Shown here: piece after piece, positions 25,786 through 35,944 of the stretch | Layout of the letters: each line of letters begins with the position of its first letter | Numbering within the stretch: position 1 is the stretch's first letter | Origin: Streptomyces fragilis | GTDB taxonomy: Bacteria > Actinomycetota > Actinomycetes > Streptomycetales > Streptomycetaceae | NCBI RefSeq assembly: GCF_003112515.1 | Contig: NZ_BEVZ01000002.1 | Location: forward strand, 1,798,001 to 1,862,000 | Direction of reading: 5' to 3' | DNA length: 64,000 nt | Translations under genes and position numbers: made by a program | The notes under the pieces: generated by a model | Database searches by the model: none | What the model saw: only the letters and a program-made list of their open reading frames with translations | What the model was told of the DNA's origin: nothing

Positions 25786-25995
25786 GGACGGGTTTACAAC
25801 ATCGCCGACGACGCCCCCGTGACGGTCCTGGAGCTGCACCGGGTGCTCGGCGAGAGGTTCCGGGCCGGTCCGCGGCCTGCCGAAGATCCCGACCCCTGGC
25901 ACGGCACCGTCGGCACCGAACGCCTCCGGCGCGAACTCGGGTTCGTGCCGAGGTACCCGACGGTGTGGTCGGCCCGTGACGCGGGGGCGCTCTGA
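25786..25995 (+). pseudogene. NAD-dependent epimerase/dehydratase, 3' fragment
   Basis: Encodes only the last 69 residues of a sugar-nucleotide epimerase-type protein: [51 protein letters not shown] is the typical entry into the C-terminal substrate domain of extended short-chain dehydrogenases; the Rossmann domain and the YxxxK active site are absent. It abuts the truncated XRE gene within about 10 bp, in the divergent direction. No start or Shine-Dalgarno present. Confidence 0.7.
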
Positions 25996-26131
25996 GGGCG
26001 GAGCCGGCGACCGGAGGGCCCGGACCTCCGGAGCGCCGGACCGCTCGGCGCTGCGGCCGTAGGCTCGGCGTGTCCCACCGCCGCGCGGGCACCGCCGTGC
26101 GGCCGCCGACGACATCAGGGGGGAACTCGCC

Positions 26132-26635
26132 ATGGAGACGGCTCGTTCGGTCGTACTGGTCGCCGCGACGGTGACCACCGGTCTGGTGGCCGGTCTGTTC
26201 TACGCCTTCTCGATCGCGGTGATGCCGGGGCTGGCGAGGACGGACGACCGGACCGTGGTGCGGACGATGAGGAGCATCAACGCCGCCATCCTGAACGGCT
26301 GGTTCCTCCTCGGCTACCTGGGAGCGCTCCTGTTCGACGTGGTGGCGGTGGTCCTGCTCGCCGTGGACCGGGGCACGGACGGCGGCCTCGTCCCGGTCGT
26401 GGCGGCGACCGCCCTGTACCTGGCCGCGGTCCTGCTGACGGCGCGCGTCAACATTCCGCTCAACAACGGGCTCGAGCGGGTGGACGCGGAGGCCGGGGCG
26501 GCCGGATCTGCGGCGGCACGGAGCCGTTTCGAGCGGCCGTGGGTCCGCGCCAACCACGGGAGGACCCTGCTGTGCACGGCCTCCTTCGCCCTGCTGTGTC
26601 GGGCGCTGCTGGAACAGGGGACCGTCACCGGGTGA
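26132..26635 (+). CDS. DUF1772 (anthrone oxygenase-like) membrane protein
   Basis: Predicted four-helix membrane protein of 167 aa: helices near 5-30 (VLVAATVTTGLVAGLFYAFS), 53-78, 85-105 and 145-162, with the family sequences GLFYAFSIAVMPGL and NIPLNNGLE and a Trp in WVRANHGRT. DUF1772 includes anthrone oxygenase-like enzymes and many uncharacterised integral proteins; no substrate is inferred. AGGGGGGAA precedes the ATG. TAGGCT near 26065 may be its -10 box. Confidence 0.85.
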   Translation: METARSVVLVAATVTTGLVAGLFYAFSIAVMPGLARTDDRTVVRTMRSINAAILNGWFLLGYLGALLFDVVAVVLLAVDRGTDGGLVPVVAATALYLAAVLLTARVNIPLNNGLERVDAEAGAAGSAAARSRFERPWVRANHGRTLLCTASFALLCRALLEQGTVTG

Positions 26636-28277
<1,642 letters not shown>

Positions 28278-28476
28278 CCCGAGTCCGACCCGACGTCCCC
28301 GACGCGCCGAGGCCCGGCGTCGCCCCTCCTGCGAGGGCGCGGCGCCGGGCCGTGGTCGTACGGGGGCCTCCGCTCCTCCCCGCGCGGAAAACCGGTGGGG
28401 ACGTGAGGCGCGTCGCCGCTACCGTGCCTGTCCGGGGGTGGGCGCCGCCCGCCCGGGAGGAGGAACGGCACACCGG

Positions 28477-29325
28477 ATGAGCGCACGACTGCGGGGGATC
28501 GCCCGCGAGAACGAGGCGATCGTGGCGGCGGGGTTCTACCGCACGTCCGACGGGCGCGAGGTCTTCGTCGCCGAGGCGGTGCGGGCGGCACGTGAGGGCA
28601 CCCGCGTGCTGGGGCCCGGCCCGGTGCCGGTGCCGGCCGCGGAACCGGTGCGCACCCACGTCGAGGTCACCGCGGAGAGCAGCCTGGAGGCGGCGCGCCG
28701 CCTCGCCCGGAGCGGCGCGGACTCGCCGGCGGTGCTGAACTTCGCCTCGGCGCGCAATCCCGGCGGCGGCTACCTCAACGGGGCGCAGGCGCAGGAGGAG
28801 GCGCTGTGCCGGAGCTCGGCCCTGTACACCTGTCTGCTGCGCGCCCCCGAGTACTACGAGCACCACCGGGCCGATCGGGACCCGTTCTACTCGGACCGGG
28901 TGATCCACTCCCCGGCGGTGCCGGTCTTCCGCGACGACCGCGGCCGTCTGCTGGACGAGCCGTTCTCCGTCGGCTTCCTCACCGCCGCCGCGCCCAACGC
29001 CGGTGTGATCGCCCGCAAGGCCCCCGACCGTGCCGCCGAGGTCCCCGCCGCCCTGGCCTCACGCGCCGGGCGGGTGCTGGAGACGGCGGCCGCGCACGGC
29101 TACCGGCGGCTGGTGCTGGGCGCCTGGGGCTGCGGGGTCTTCATGAACGACCCGGCCCAGGTGGCCGAGGCCTTCCGCGTCCTCCTCGCTCCCGGCGGGA
29201 GGTTCGAGGGACGGTTCGCGCACGTCGTGTTCGGCATCCTCGACCGGACGCGGGACGCCACCACCCGCACGGCCTTCGAGACCGCCTTCCGCGACCTCGC
29301 TCGACCGGGCAGGGTGTCCGCATGA
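28477..29325 (+). CDS. TIGR02452-type macrodomain protein, PARG-like ADP-ribose hydrolase
   Basis: Predicted (ADP-ribosyl) hydrolase of 282 aa. The N-terminal half matches the bacterial microbial-type PARG family (residues about 10-120), and the catalytic signature GGG-x7-QEE is present in GGGYLNGAQAQEEALCRSS. The macrodomain continues with GVIARKAPD and YRRLVLGAWGCGVFMNDP. Such enzymes remove poly- or mono-ADP-ribose; whether this one acts on protein or nucleic acid is unknown. Start ATG 28477 follows GGAGGAGGA. Its stop overlaps the next start (ATGA), so the small downstream protein is co-produced. Confidence 0.9.
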   Translation: MSARLRGIARENEAIVAAGFYRTSDGREVFVAEAVRAAREGTRVLGPGPVPVPAAEPVRTHVEVTAESSLEAARRLARSGADSPAVLNFASARNPGGGYLNGAQAQEEALCRSSALYTCLLRAPEYYEHHRADRDPFYSDRVIHSPAVPVFRDDRGRLLDEPFSVGFLTAAAPNAGVIARKAPDRAAEVPAALASRAGRVLETAAAHGYRRLVLGAWGCGVFMNDPAQVAEAFRVLLAPGGRFEGRFAHVVFGILDRTRDATTRTAFETAFRDLARPGRVSA

Positions 29326-29639
29326 GCAGCAGTCGCCCGCCGCAGGACTCCACCGACCCCGTCGACGTCAGCGCTCTGGCGGTCAACGTCACCGTCCCGG
29401 AGGCGCTGCGCTGGACGGACGTCCGGCGCGGGCAGGAGTTCACCCTGTCCACGCTCAACATCCGCCTCCTCCCGGACGGCACCCTGGCCGCGAAGGCATA
29501 CGGCCGCCCGACGGCGGGCGGCCGCGGCGCCTACGTCTCGTTCCCCGTCCCGGCCGACCGGCCCGAACTCACGGCGCTGATCGCGGCGGCCGCGACCCGC
29601 GCCGGTGAGCTCTGGACGGGCCACCGCGGCCCGGGCTGA
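29322..29639 (+). CDS. hypothetical protein coupled to PARG-like gene
   Basis: A 105-aa protein with no recognised domain. The sequence VTVPEALRWTDVRRGQEFTL, LNIRLLPDGTLAAKAYGRPT and YVSFPVPADRPELTALIAAA suggests a compact beta-rich domain with a C-terminal helix. The ATG overlaps the stop of the PARG-like gene by four bases, arguing for a shared pathway or complex. No signal peptide. Function unknown. Confidence 0.75.
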   Translation: MSSSRPPQDSTDPVDVSALAVNVTVPEALRWTDVRRGQEFTLSTLNIRLLPDGTLAAKAYGRPTAGGRGAYVSFPVPADRPELTALIAAAATRAGELWTGHRGPG

Positions 29640-29770
29640 CCCCGGGGCCGCGGCGCGGGAGCGCTGCCGACGCGGCACGCCCCGCAGGGCACCGCCGCGG
29701 GGCGCACCCGTCCAGGACGTGCGGGCGGTCAGCCCGGACGTGCGGGCTGACCGCATGGCCGGGCGGGCGG

Positions 29771-30157
29771 TCAGCGCCCGAAGCGCACGCTGTTGAAGAC
29801 GAAGCCCTTGGGCGCCTTCTGCCCCGGTGTCATGCGCTGGGAGGCCCCGCCGCACTTCTTGCCGGCGTAGACGGTCGCTCGGACGTTCGTGCGGTTGTGC
29901 GCGGCGCGCCCCCTCTCCGCCATGCCCAGGCACTCGCCGGTGGGCGGGTTCTCGACGTAGTACGGCAAGCCCTTGGCGCCGATCCAGTGGAACTGGCCCC
30001 TCGCGGCGGCGGCGCCCGGCGCCGCGGCGGACCCGTCGGTGGCGGAGGTGGCGGAAGCGGCCGAGGCGGCGGACGCGGTGGAGGACAGGCCCGCCGTCAG
30101 GGCGAGTCCACAGGCGAGGGCGACGGCGGAACGGCGCAGGTGAGTAAGTGATCGCAT
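29771..30157 (-). CDS. small secreted hypothetical protein
   Basis: Exported 128-aa protein. Signal peptide MRSLTHLRRSAVALACGLAL with cleavage near TASA-A, an Ala/Ser-rich linker, then a small domain QFHWIGAKGLPYYVENPPTG, with Cys in GECLGM and KKCGG possibly disulfide-bonded, ending VFNSVRFGR. Start ATG 30157 chosen for the signal peptide; an in-frame GTG at 30175 would add six residues and neither has a Shine-Dalgarno. No known family comes to mind. Confidence 0.7.
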   Translation of the reverse strand: MRSLTHLRRSAVALACGLALTAGLSSTASAASAASATSATDGSAAAPGAAAARGQFHWIGAKGLPYYVENPPTGECLGMAERGRAAHNRTNVRATVYAGKKCGGASQRMTPGQKAPKGFVFNSVRFGR

Positions 30158-30299
30158 GTCGGGTGAAACGATCACGGCCGTGATCGGTCACGCCGTTGTG
30201 GACCGGCCGGAGGTCCCCGGCGACGCGGTCGCCGCCCGGGGCGGGCGCGATCCGGCCGATCCCCGGCGGGCGGACGGCGCCGCGTTGCATGATGTGGTC

Positions 30300-30851
30300 A
30301 TGAAGATCCCGGAGCGTCGCGTCCAACTGGCCGACGGGCCCGGCAGTGGCCGCCGGTTCACCGGTCCGGCCACCGGCGGCGAACGCGCCACGCTGGTCGC
30401 GGCCCTGGACGCGCAGCGCGCCACCCTGCGGCTCAAGTGCGCGGGCCTGGGGCCGGAGTTGGCCCGTCGCTCGGTGCCGCCGTCGTCGCTCTCCCTGCTC
30501 GGACTGGTCCGTCACCTGGCCGACGTGGAGCGGCGCTGGTTCCGGGTCGTACTCGCCGGACAGGACGTCGAACTCCGCTACTCCTCACCGCGCATGCCCG
30601 AGGGGGACTTCGACGGCGCGACGTCGGCCCCGGAGGTCGTCGAGGAGTCCTGGGCGGCCTGGCACGACGAGGTCGCGTTCGCGGAGGCATGGGTCTCGGC
30701 CGCCCCGCACCTGGACGTCGAGGGCGAGGACGCCTGGCGGGGCGTCGTCTCGCTGCGCTGGGTGCTCCTGCACATGGTCGAGGAGTACGCCCGGCACAAC
30801 GGCCACGCCGACCTCCTCCGCGAGCGGATCGACGGCGCGGTCGGCGTGTGA
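30300..30851 (+). CDS. DinB/DUF664 family protein
   Basis: Helical-bundle protein of 183 aa of the DinB-like metal-binding superfamily, which includes mycothiol- and bacillithiol-dependent S-transferases. DUF664 features: TLVAALDAQRATLRLKCAGL, LSLLGLVRHLADVERRWFRV and EEYARHNGHADLLRERIDG, providing the three-His metal site. ATG 30300 is preceded by CATGAT at six bases without a Shine-Dalgarno, so leaderless initiation is possible; the longer frame from 30156 is rejected. A role in thiol-dependent detoxification is plausible but not shown. Confidence 0.85.
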   Translation: MKIPERRVQLADGPGSGRRFTGPATGGERATLVAALDAQRATLRLKCAGLGPELARRSVPPSSLSLLGLVRHLADVERRWFRVVLAGQDVELRYSSPRMPEGDFDGATSAPEVVEESWAAWHDEVAFAEAWVSAAPHLDVEGEDAWRGVVSLRWVLLHMVEEYARHNGHADLLRERIDGAVGV

Positions 30852-30868
30852 CGACCGCGCGGAGCCGG

Positions 30869-31402
30869 TCAGCGGACGCGGGCCGCGATCGCCCGGGCGC
30901 ACGCCAGCGACTCGGTGCGGGTGGTGTCCACCTCGAGGTCGTAGGCGACGCCCTGGTGCACGAGGTCGGCCTGCGACGCCGCCATCCCCGGAACGCGGTC
31001 CCCGCGGGCGATCTCCCGCCCCGAGGCGACCGCGCTGTCGCACCGCACGCCCACCCAGAGCGCGTCGAGGCCGCCCAGCGCCCTCAGCCACCGCTGCTGG
31101 GACTGCGCCCCGCCGAGGAAGACCTCGTCGACGATCACCCGGGCGCCCGCACGGGCCATCGTCACGATGCCCTCGGTCCAGGCCGCTTCCAGTTCCCGGA
31201 ACTGGGCGCCGACCGTCACCTCGCCGTCCGCCCCGAGCACGATCCCGTCCTGCGAGGACCGCATCCGCGCCGGCAGCGCGTCGACGAACGAGTCGCAGCC
31301 GAAGGTCAGCCACGGATCGGGCAGCACGGACTGCAGGCACCGGACGATGCCTGACTTCCCGGCGCTGGAACCGCCGTTGAGAATGATCATTCGAGTGTGC
31401 AC
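30869..31402 (-). CDS. chloramphenicol 3-O-phosphotransferase family protein
   Basis: P-loop kinase of 177 aa resembling the CPT enzyme of S. venezuelae, which inactivates chloramphenicol by phosphorylating its primary hydroxyl. Walker A is GGSSAGKS (10-17) and the catalytic base Asp37 (FGCDSF) is at the numbered position I recall for [21 protein letters not shown] and [10 protein letters not shown] also correspond. GTG 31402 gives the CPT-like N-terminus. It may act on chloramphenicol or another hydroxylated compound; no chloramphenicol biosynthesis genes are nearby, so the substrate is open. Confidence 0.88.
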   Translation of the reverse strand: MHTRMIILNGGSSAGKSGIVRCLQSVLPDPWLTFGCDSFVDALPARMRSSQDGIVLGADGEVTVGAQFRELEAAWTEGIVTMARAGARVIVDEVFLGGAQSQQRWLRALGGLDALWVGVRCDSAVASGREIARGDRVPGMAASQADLVHQGVAYDLEVDTTRTESLACARAIAARVR

Positions 31403-31545
31403 CGCGCCACCCTAGAGCGCCCCCGCGCGGGACCGCACCACCATTCGGACGACGCGCCCCGCGGGAGGGAGAGGTGGGCGGGCGGGGCAACCGCGGGTGG
31501 CCCCTGAACGTCGTACCGTGAGGCCGGACGAGGGAGGACCGCGCA

Positions 31546-34044
31546 ATGCCGAGACCGCAACGACGGGTGTCACGTGGCGAGTTGACGGCCCTGCGGGCGC
31601 TGGACCGGTTCGTGGGGCGACGTGAGGAGATGGCGCTCTTCGCCCGGAACCTGGCGAAGGACCCCCTGTCTCCGACCGACCCGGCCCTGTACCTCTTCCA
31701 CGTGCGCGGCGTCGGCGGCGTCGGCAAGTCGAAGCTGTTGCGGCAGTGGCGGGAGACCGCCCGGCAGGCGGGCGCCGTCACCGCCGCCGTGGACGAGAAC
31801 GACGTGCACGGGATCCTGTCCGCGATGACCGCCGTCGCCGGCCAACTGTCCGACGCGACACGGCCCTGGAAGGCGTTCGACCGGGCGGTCGAGCAGTACC
31901 GCCGTGAGCAGGACGCCGCCGCGGAGCCGGTCGACCTCGACGGAGCGGCCGACGACGGCCCCACGCCGGCGAGCCGGGCGATCTCCCGGGCCGTCCTCGG
32001 TGGCGCGTCCACCGTCCTGCCCGGTGGCGGCCTCATCGCGACGATGGTCGACCCCGACGTGGTCGCCGAGGGCGTGGACCAGGTGCGCGAGCGGGTGCGC
32101 GGCCGCCGGACACGCGGCCGGGGGCCCGAACTCGACGCGGTGAGCAGGGAGTTCGTGTCCGCGCTGGACAGCCTGTGCCAGGAGCGGCCCTGGGTGGTGC
32201 TGTTCCTGGACACCTGGGAGCAGACCGGCCGGCACCTCGACGCCTGGCTGCGCACCATGCTCCGTGACGGCTTCGGCCCGCTGCCCGTCAACGTCATGTT
32301 CGTGCTGGCCGGCCGCGACTGCCTGGACGAGCACGACTGGTCCGGACTCATGGCCCAGGGCAGGGAGGTGCCGCTGGAGGCCTTCACCGAGCAGGAGACC
32401 CGTGAACTGCTCGCCCGGCGGGGCGTCACCGAGCCGGCGACCGTGGACGCGGTGGTGCGGCTGTCCATGGGGCTGCCGCTGCTGGCCGACCTGCTCGCCC
32501 TGGCCCGCCCGGGGAGCGCGGCCGCCGTCGACGCGGACGGGGACGCCGCGGAGACCGCCGTGGAACGGTTCGTGCGCTGGATCGCCGACCCACTGTGCCG
32601 CGAGGCGGTGCTGACCTGCGCCCTCGCACCCCGGCTCAACGAGGACGTCTTCGCCGCGGCGGTGCCCGAGGAGGCGCGCGGGCTGTGGAACTGGCTGTGC
32701 GGACAGCCGTTCGTCAGCGGCAGCGGCGAGTTCAAGAAGTACCACGCCGTGGTGCGCGCCGGGATGGTCCGGCGGGAGCGGGCGCGTTCACCCCAGGGCT
32801 GGACGGCGGTCCACCTCCGGCTGGCCGACGCGCACGCCGCCTGGCGCGCCGGGCTGGAGGCGAACCTGCCCGCCCACCGGCGCCGGCAGGACGCCCGCTG
32901 GCACCGTCACCGGCTGGACGAGATGTACCACCGGCTCTGCGCCCACCCCGGCGGCGGTCTGACCGGCGCGCTGGAGGAGGCCGTGCACGCCGCCGAGGCC
33001 TCGCCGGACGCGCTGCGGCAATGGTTCGACGCCTTCACCCGGGCGGCGGAGGACACCCACGACGACGCCCTGGGAGCCTGGGCCCGCCGCCTGCGCGAGG
33101 CGACGGCGGGGGCGGCGGATCCGGTCGTCGCCGCGCTGGGCGCGCTGCTGACCGGGGGCCCGCTCGACGCGGCCGCCCAGGCGCACGCGCATGTGGTGCG
33201 CGGACGCCGGCTGGAGGTGGCCGGCCAGGAGGACGCGGCCGTCGCCGAGTTCGACCGGGCGATCGCCCTCGCCCCGGACAACCCGGCCGCCCGGTTCCAC
33301 CGTGGACGCGCCCACCTGCGGGCCGGGCGCCCGGAGGCGGCCGTGCGCGATCTGGACGTCGCCGTGCGTCTCGAGCCCGCCGATGCGCGGGCGCTCTCGC
33401 AGCGCGGTGAGGCGCACCGCCGGGCCAGGCGGTTCGACGAGGCCGTCGCCGACTTCACCGCCGCGCTGGCGCTCGACCCCGGCCAGGTGCGGGCGCTCGG
33501 GTCGCGCGGCCAGGTGCACCAGCAGGCCGGGCGGTTCGACGAGGCCGTCGCCGACTTCACGGCCGCCCTGGCCCTCGACCCCGGCTACGTCTGGGCACTG
33601 GGTTGCCGCGGCCGCAGTCACCGTCAGGCCGGCCGGTACGACGAGGCCGTGGCCGACCTGACGGCGGCGCTGGCCGCGCGGCCGGACCACGCCTGGGCGC
33701 TGGGCGAACGGGGCAAGACGCACCGGCTGGCGGGGCGCCTCGACGAGGCGGTGGCCGACCTGACCGCGGCGCTCGCGCTCGCCCCCGACTACCGCTGGGC
33801 GCTGGTCGAACGAGGCATCGCCCGTCTCGAGGCCGCCCGCCCGGCCGCCGCGGAGACCGACTTCACCGCCGCGCTGGAGTTGGCCCCCGACGACCTCTGG
33901 GCGCTCGTGGGCCGTGCTCGCGCCCGCGAGGCGGCCGGCCGCGCCGCGGAGGCCCGGCAGGACCTCGACCGGGCCACGGCCCTGGACCCGGACGGCGCGT
34001 GGCGCGACGGCACGGCGGAGTGGCCCGGCGAACGCACCGGCTGA
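31546..34044 (+). CDS. STAND-type NTPase with eight TPR repeats
   Basis: Large 832-aa signalling-type protein. N-terminal P-loop NTPase: Walker A GVGGVGKS (55-62), Walker B VVLFLDTWEQ (Asp222), followed by a winged-helix-like region. The C-terminal 290 residues (about 545-832) are eight consecutive 34-residue tetratricopeptide repeats; repeats 3-6 share FDEAVADxTAALA and are nearly identical in DNA as well. STAND proteins switch between closed and nucleotide-bound oligomeric states; here no effector domain (protease, TIR, nuclease or HTH) is fused, so output would be through a partner. Isolated gene, divergent from the phosphotransferase gene. The 3' end is duplicated downstream. Confidence 0.85.
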   Translation: MPRPQRRVSRGELTALRALDRFVGRREEMALFARNLAKDPLSPTDPALYLFHVRGVGGVGKSKLLRQWRETARQAGAVTAAVDENDVHGILSAMTAVAGQLSDATRPWKAFDRAVEQYRREQDAAAEPVDLDGAADDGPTPASRAISRAVLGGASTVLPGGGLIATMVDPDVVAEGVDQVRERVRGRRTRGRGPELDAVSREFVSALDSLCQERPWVVLFLDTWEQTGRHLDAWLRTMLRDGFGPLPVNVMFVLAGRDCLDEHDWSGLMAQGREVPLEAFTEQETRELLARRGVTEPATVDAVVRLSMGLPLLADLLALARPGSAAAVDADGDAAETAVERFVRWIADPLCREAVLTCALAPRLNEDVFAAAVPEEARGLWNWLCGQPFVSGSGEFKKYHAVVRAGMVRRERARSPQGWTAVHLRLADAHAAWRAGLEANLPAHRRRQDARWHRHRLDEMYHRLCAHPGGGLTGALEEAVHAAEASPDALRQWFDAFTRAAEDTHDDALGAWARRLREATAGAADPVVAALGALLTGGPLDAAAQAHAHVVRGRRLEVAGQEDAAVAEFDRAIALAPDNPAARFHRGRAHLRAGRPEAAVRDLDVAVRLEPADARALSQRGEAHRRARRFDEAVADFTAALALDPGQVRALGSRGQVHQQAGRFDEAVADFTAALALDPGYVWALGCRGRSHRQAGRYDEAVADLTAALAARPDHAWALGERGKTHRLAGRLDEAVADLTAALALAPDYRWALVERGIARLEAARPAAAETDFTAALELAPDDLWALVGRARAREAAGRAAEARQDLDRATALDPDGAWRDGTAEWPGERTG

Positions 34045-34246
34045 CCCGCACCCCACTGCCTCCGCTCACCGGGTTACCGGCTCGCGCGCCCGCTTGGTCG
34101 TACGGCTCGGCCTCGGAGGGCGGTTGTCCCAATCGCCCGCTCACCGGGCCACGGCTCTGGTCGCGGACGGCGCGTGGCGCGACGGCACGGCGGAGTGGCC
34201 CGGCGAACGCACCGGCTGACCCGCACCCCACCGCCCCCGCTCACCG
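33967..34246. repeat. direct duplication of the TPR gene's 3' end (175-bp offset)
   Basis: About 105 bp spanning the last codons, stop and downstream bases (33967-34071) recurs at 34142-34246 with few mismatches; the central part from GGACGGCGCGTGG through the stop to CCGCACCCCAC is identical. 175 is not a multiple of three and the second copy is outside the gene. Confidence 0.9.
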
Positions 34247-34426
34247 GCTCTCGCCCACCTGCCCGTTCGGCTCGGCAGCACCAGGAGGACCGCGCGCGCT
34301 CCCGCGGTCACCCGCCCGGCGGGCCGCGCCGACCCGCTCACCCGCCGATGCGGCACCCGGCACCGATCAGGCGGGCGGCCGTTCACCCGGCGACGCGGCA
34401 CCCGGCACCCTCGCGCGGGCACCCGT
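34045..34426. other. repeat-rich intergenic region
   Basis: A 382-bp spacer between convergent genes. It holds the second copy of the TPR gene's 3' end, plus a block (about 34345-34440) of short repeated words (GCGGCACCCGGCACC, CGTTCACCCGGC). No credible gene or clean terminator hairpin. Confidence 0.6.
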
Positions 34427-35305
34427 TCACCCGGCCACGCCGAACGCCTGCCGCATCCGCCGCAGCAGCGCCGGGACCGCGGGCACCCCGTCCCGCCAGA
34501 CCAGCGCGAGCAGCGCGGGGTCCTCGACGTCCCGCAGGGCGACGGCGGTCAGCCGGTCGGCGTGGCCCGCGACCATGGACTCGCTGAGGATCGCCACCCC
34601 GAGCCCGCGGGCGGCGAGGTCCGCCACCGCGCCGGCCGCGCTGGCCTCCAGGGCGATACCGGGCCGCAGCCCCTGATCGGCGCAGGCCCGGTCGAAGACC
34701 GTGCGCAGCCCGGTGCCCGCCGGCATGCACACCAGGGGGTGGGCACACACCTCGCGCAGCAGGACGCGCCCGCGGCCCGCCAGCGGATGCCCGGGGGCCA
34801 CGGCCGCGACCAGCGGCTCGCTCACCACGGTCACCGAACCGACCCCCTCCGGCGGGGCGGCCGTCCCGACCAGCGCCAGATCGAGGGCGCCGCCGCGCAC
34901 GGCCTCCACCAGCCGGTCGGAGTTGTCCTCCGTCAAGGAGAGCTCCACACCGGGGTGCGCCCCGTGGAAGGCGGCCAGCGCCTCGAACAGCGGCAGCACC
35001 GTGCACCCCACGACCATGCCGACCGAGACATGCCCGCGCAGCAGCCCCGTCACCTCGTCCACGCTCCGCCGGACCGCGTCGGCCGCGGACAGCGCCGCCC
35101 GGGCGTGCTCCAGGGCCGCCTTCCCCGCCACGGTGAGGGTCGCGACGCGGGCCGACCGGTCGAACAGCTCCGCGCCGAGCTCCCGCTCGAGTTGCCGGAC
35201 CTGGGCGCTCACCCCGGACTGACTGATGTGCACCCGCTCGGCCGCCCGCGTGAAGTTGCGCTCCTCGGCGACCGCGACGAAGTACTCGAGCTGACGCAGT
35301 TCCAT
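34427..35305 (-). CDS. LysR-family regulator
   Basis: LysR-type regulator of 292 aa. DNA-binding domain MELRQLEYFVAVAEERNFTR, then ISQSGVSAQVRQLE; effector domain from about 90 with MPAGTGLRTVFDRACADQG. Start ATG 35305; TAGAAT (35314-35319, read on the minus strand) ends eight bases upstream, and GGAG is very close, so initiation may be leaderless. It is divergent from the SnoaL-like gene at 35419, a pairing common for LysR regulators and their targets. Confidence 0.9.
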   Translation of the reverse strand: MELRQLEYFVAVAEERNFTRAAERVHISQSGVSAQVRQLERELGAELFDRSARVATLTVAGKAALEHARAALSAADAVRRSVDEVTGLLRGHVSVGMVVGCTVLPLFEALAAFHGAHPGVELSLTEDNSDRLVEAVRGGALDLALVGTAAPPEGVGSVTVVSEPLVAAVAPGHPLAGRGRVLLREVCAHPLVCMPAGTGLRTVFDRACADQGLRPGIALEASAAGAVADLAARGLGVAILSESMVAGHADRLTAVALRDVEDPALLALVWRDGVPAVPALLRRMRQAFGVAG

Positions 35306-35418
35306 GACTCCTGATTCTAGTAGCCAGCAGGACCATCTGTTGGACTTCTGGCGATGCCCGGCAGAGGCTGGAGGTGAAGCGACGGAGACCCGCCTCCGTC
35401 CCGACAGGAAGGAACGAC

Positions 35419-35805
35419 ATGACCACCGACGCCGACCACCGCGCCGATCGGGGGAAGGCCATGCGTCCGGAGGACATCACCCGCCTCTTCGTCGAGAGGT
35501 CCAACGCGGGCGACGCCGCCGGGGTGGCCGCGCTCTACGAGGAGAACGCGGTGATGGCCTACCCGCCCGGCTCCACCACCGTCGGCCGGGAGGCCATCCG
35601 CGCGCTCTGGGAGAAGGTGCTGGCGTCCCGCCCCCGTTTCGAGCCGGAGGAGCCGCTGCCGACGCTGGTCGCCGACGGCGTCGCCCTCACCGCGACCCCG
35701 CCCAAGGACGGCGCCGGGGCCCGCGCGCAGGTCGTCCGCCGCCAGCCCGACGGCAGCTGGCTGCGGGTCCTCGACCGCCCGGAGTTCCTCCCGCCCGCCG
35801 GCTGA
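35419..35805 (+). CDS. SnoaL/NTF2-like protein
   Basis: A 128-aa protein with the NTF2-like cone fold: ITRLFVERSNAGDAAGVAAL (helix 1), YEENAVMAYPPGSTTVGREA, then DGSWLRVLDRPEF. Members include small enzymes and binding proteins of the SnoaL/DUF4440/SgcJ type; no catalytic assignment is possible. AGGAAGGA precedes the ATG. Likely target of the divergent LysR regulator. Confidence 0.85.
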   Translation: MTTDADHRADRGKAMRPEDITRLFVERSNAGDAAGVAALYEENAVMAYPPGSTTVGREAIRALWEKVLASRPRFEPEEPLPTLVADGVALTATPPKDGAGARAQVVRRQPDGSWLRVLDRPEFLPPAG

Positions 35806-35883
35806 CGCCAGCTGCTCACCCGTCCGTGCCCCCTTCCGCAGGAGCCGGCAGCAGCAGCGCCGAACCCGGGTGGAGGGTGATGC

Positions 35884-35944
35884 GTGAACAATCTGTTCAC
35901 AACGAAGCGTTGACAACGAGGAATGTCATGCCAATGTTAGGGGC
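35884..35944 (+). promoter_or_regulatory. strong promoter with upstream palindromes
   Basis: TTGACA (35910-35915) and AATGTT (35933-35938) form a -35/-10 pair with 17-bp spacing; AATGTT ends six bases before the ATG at 35945, suggesting a leaderless transcript. Upstream is a perfect dyad GTGAACA-ATC-TGTTCAC (35884-35900), and TGACA...TGTCA (35911-35928) overlaps the promoter spacer. The stretch is strikingly AT-rich for this genome. An operator role is inferred. Confidence 0.65.

Noticed and set aside
29322..29639. The PARG-like gene and its partner as a toxin-antitoxin (DarTG-like) pair
   Set aside because: The large gene is the hydrolase type and the small one lacks any ADP-ribosyltransferase motif, so there is no toxin partner.
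34142..34246. Second copy of the TPR gene's end as a small gene
   Set aside because: It has no start codon with a Shine-Dalgarno and is a frame-offset duplicate of a gene end.
35884..35900. SOS (LexA) box at the palindrome before 35945
   Set aside because: The GAAC and GTTC halves are five bases apart rather than four, so it does not fit the actinobacterial LexA site.
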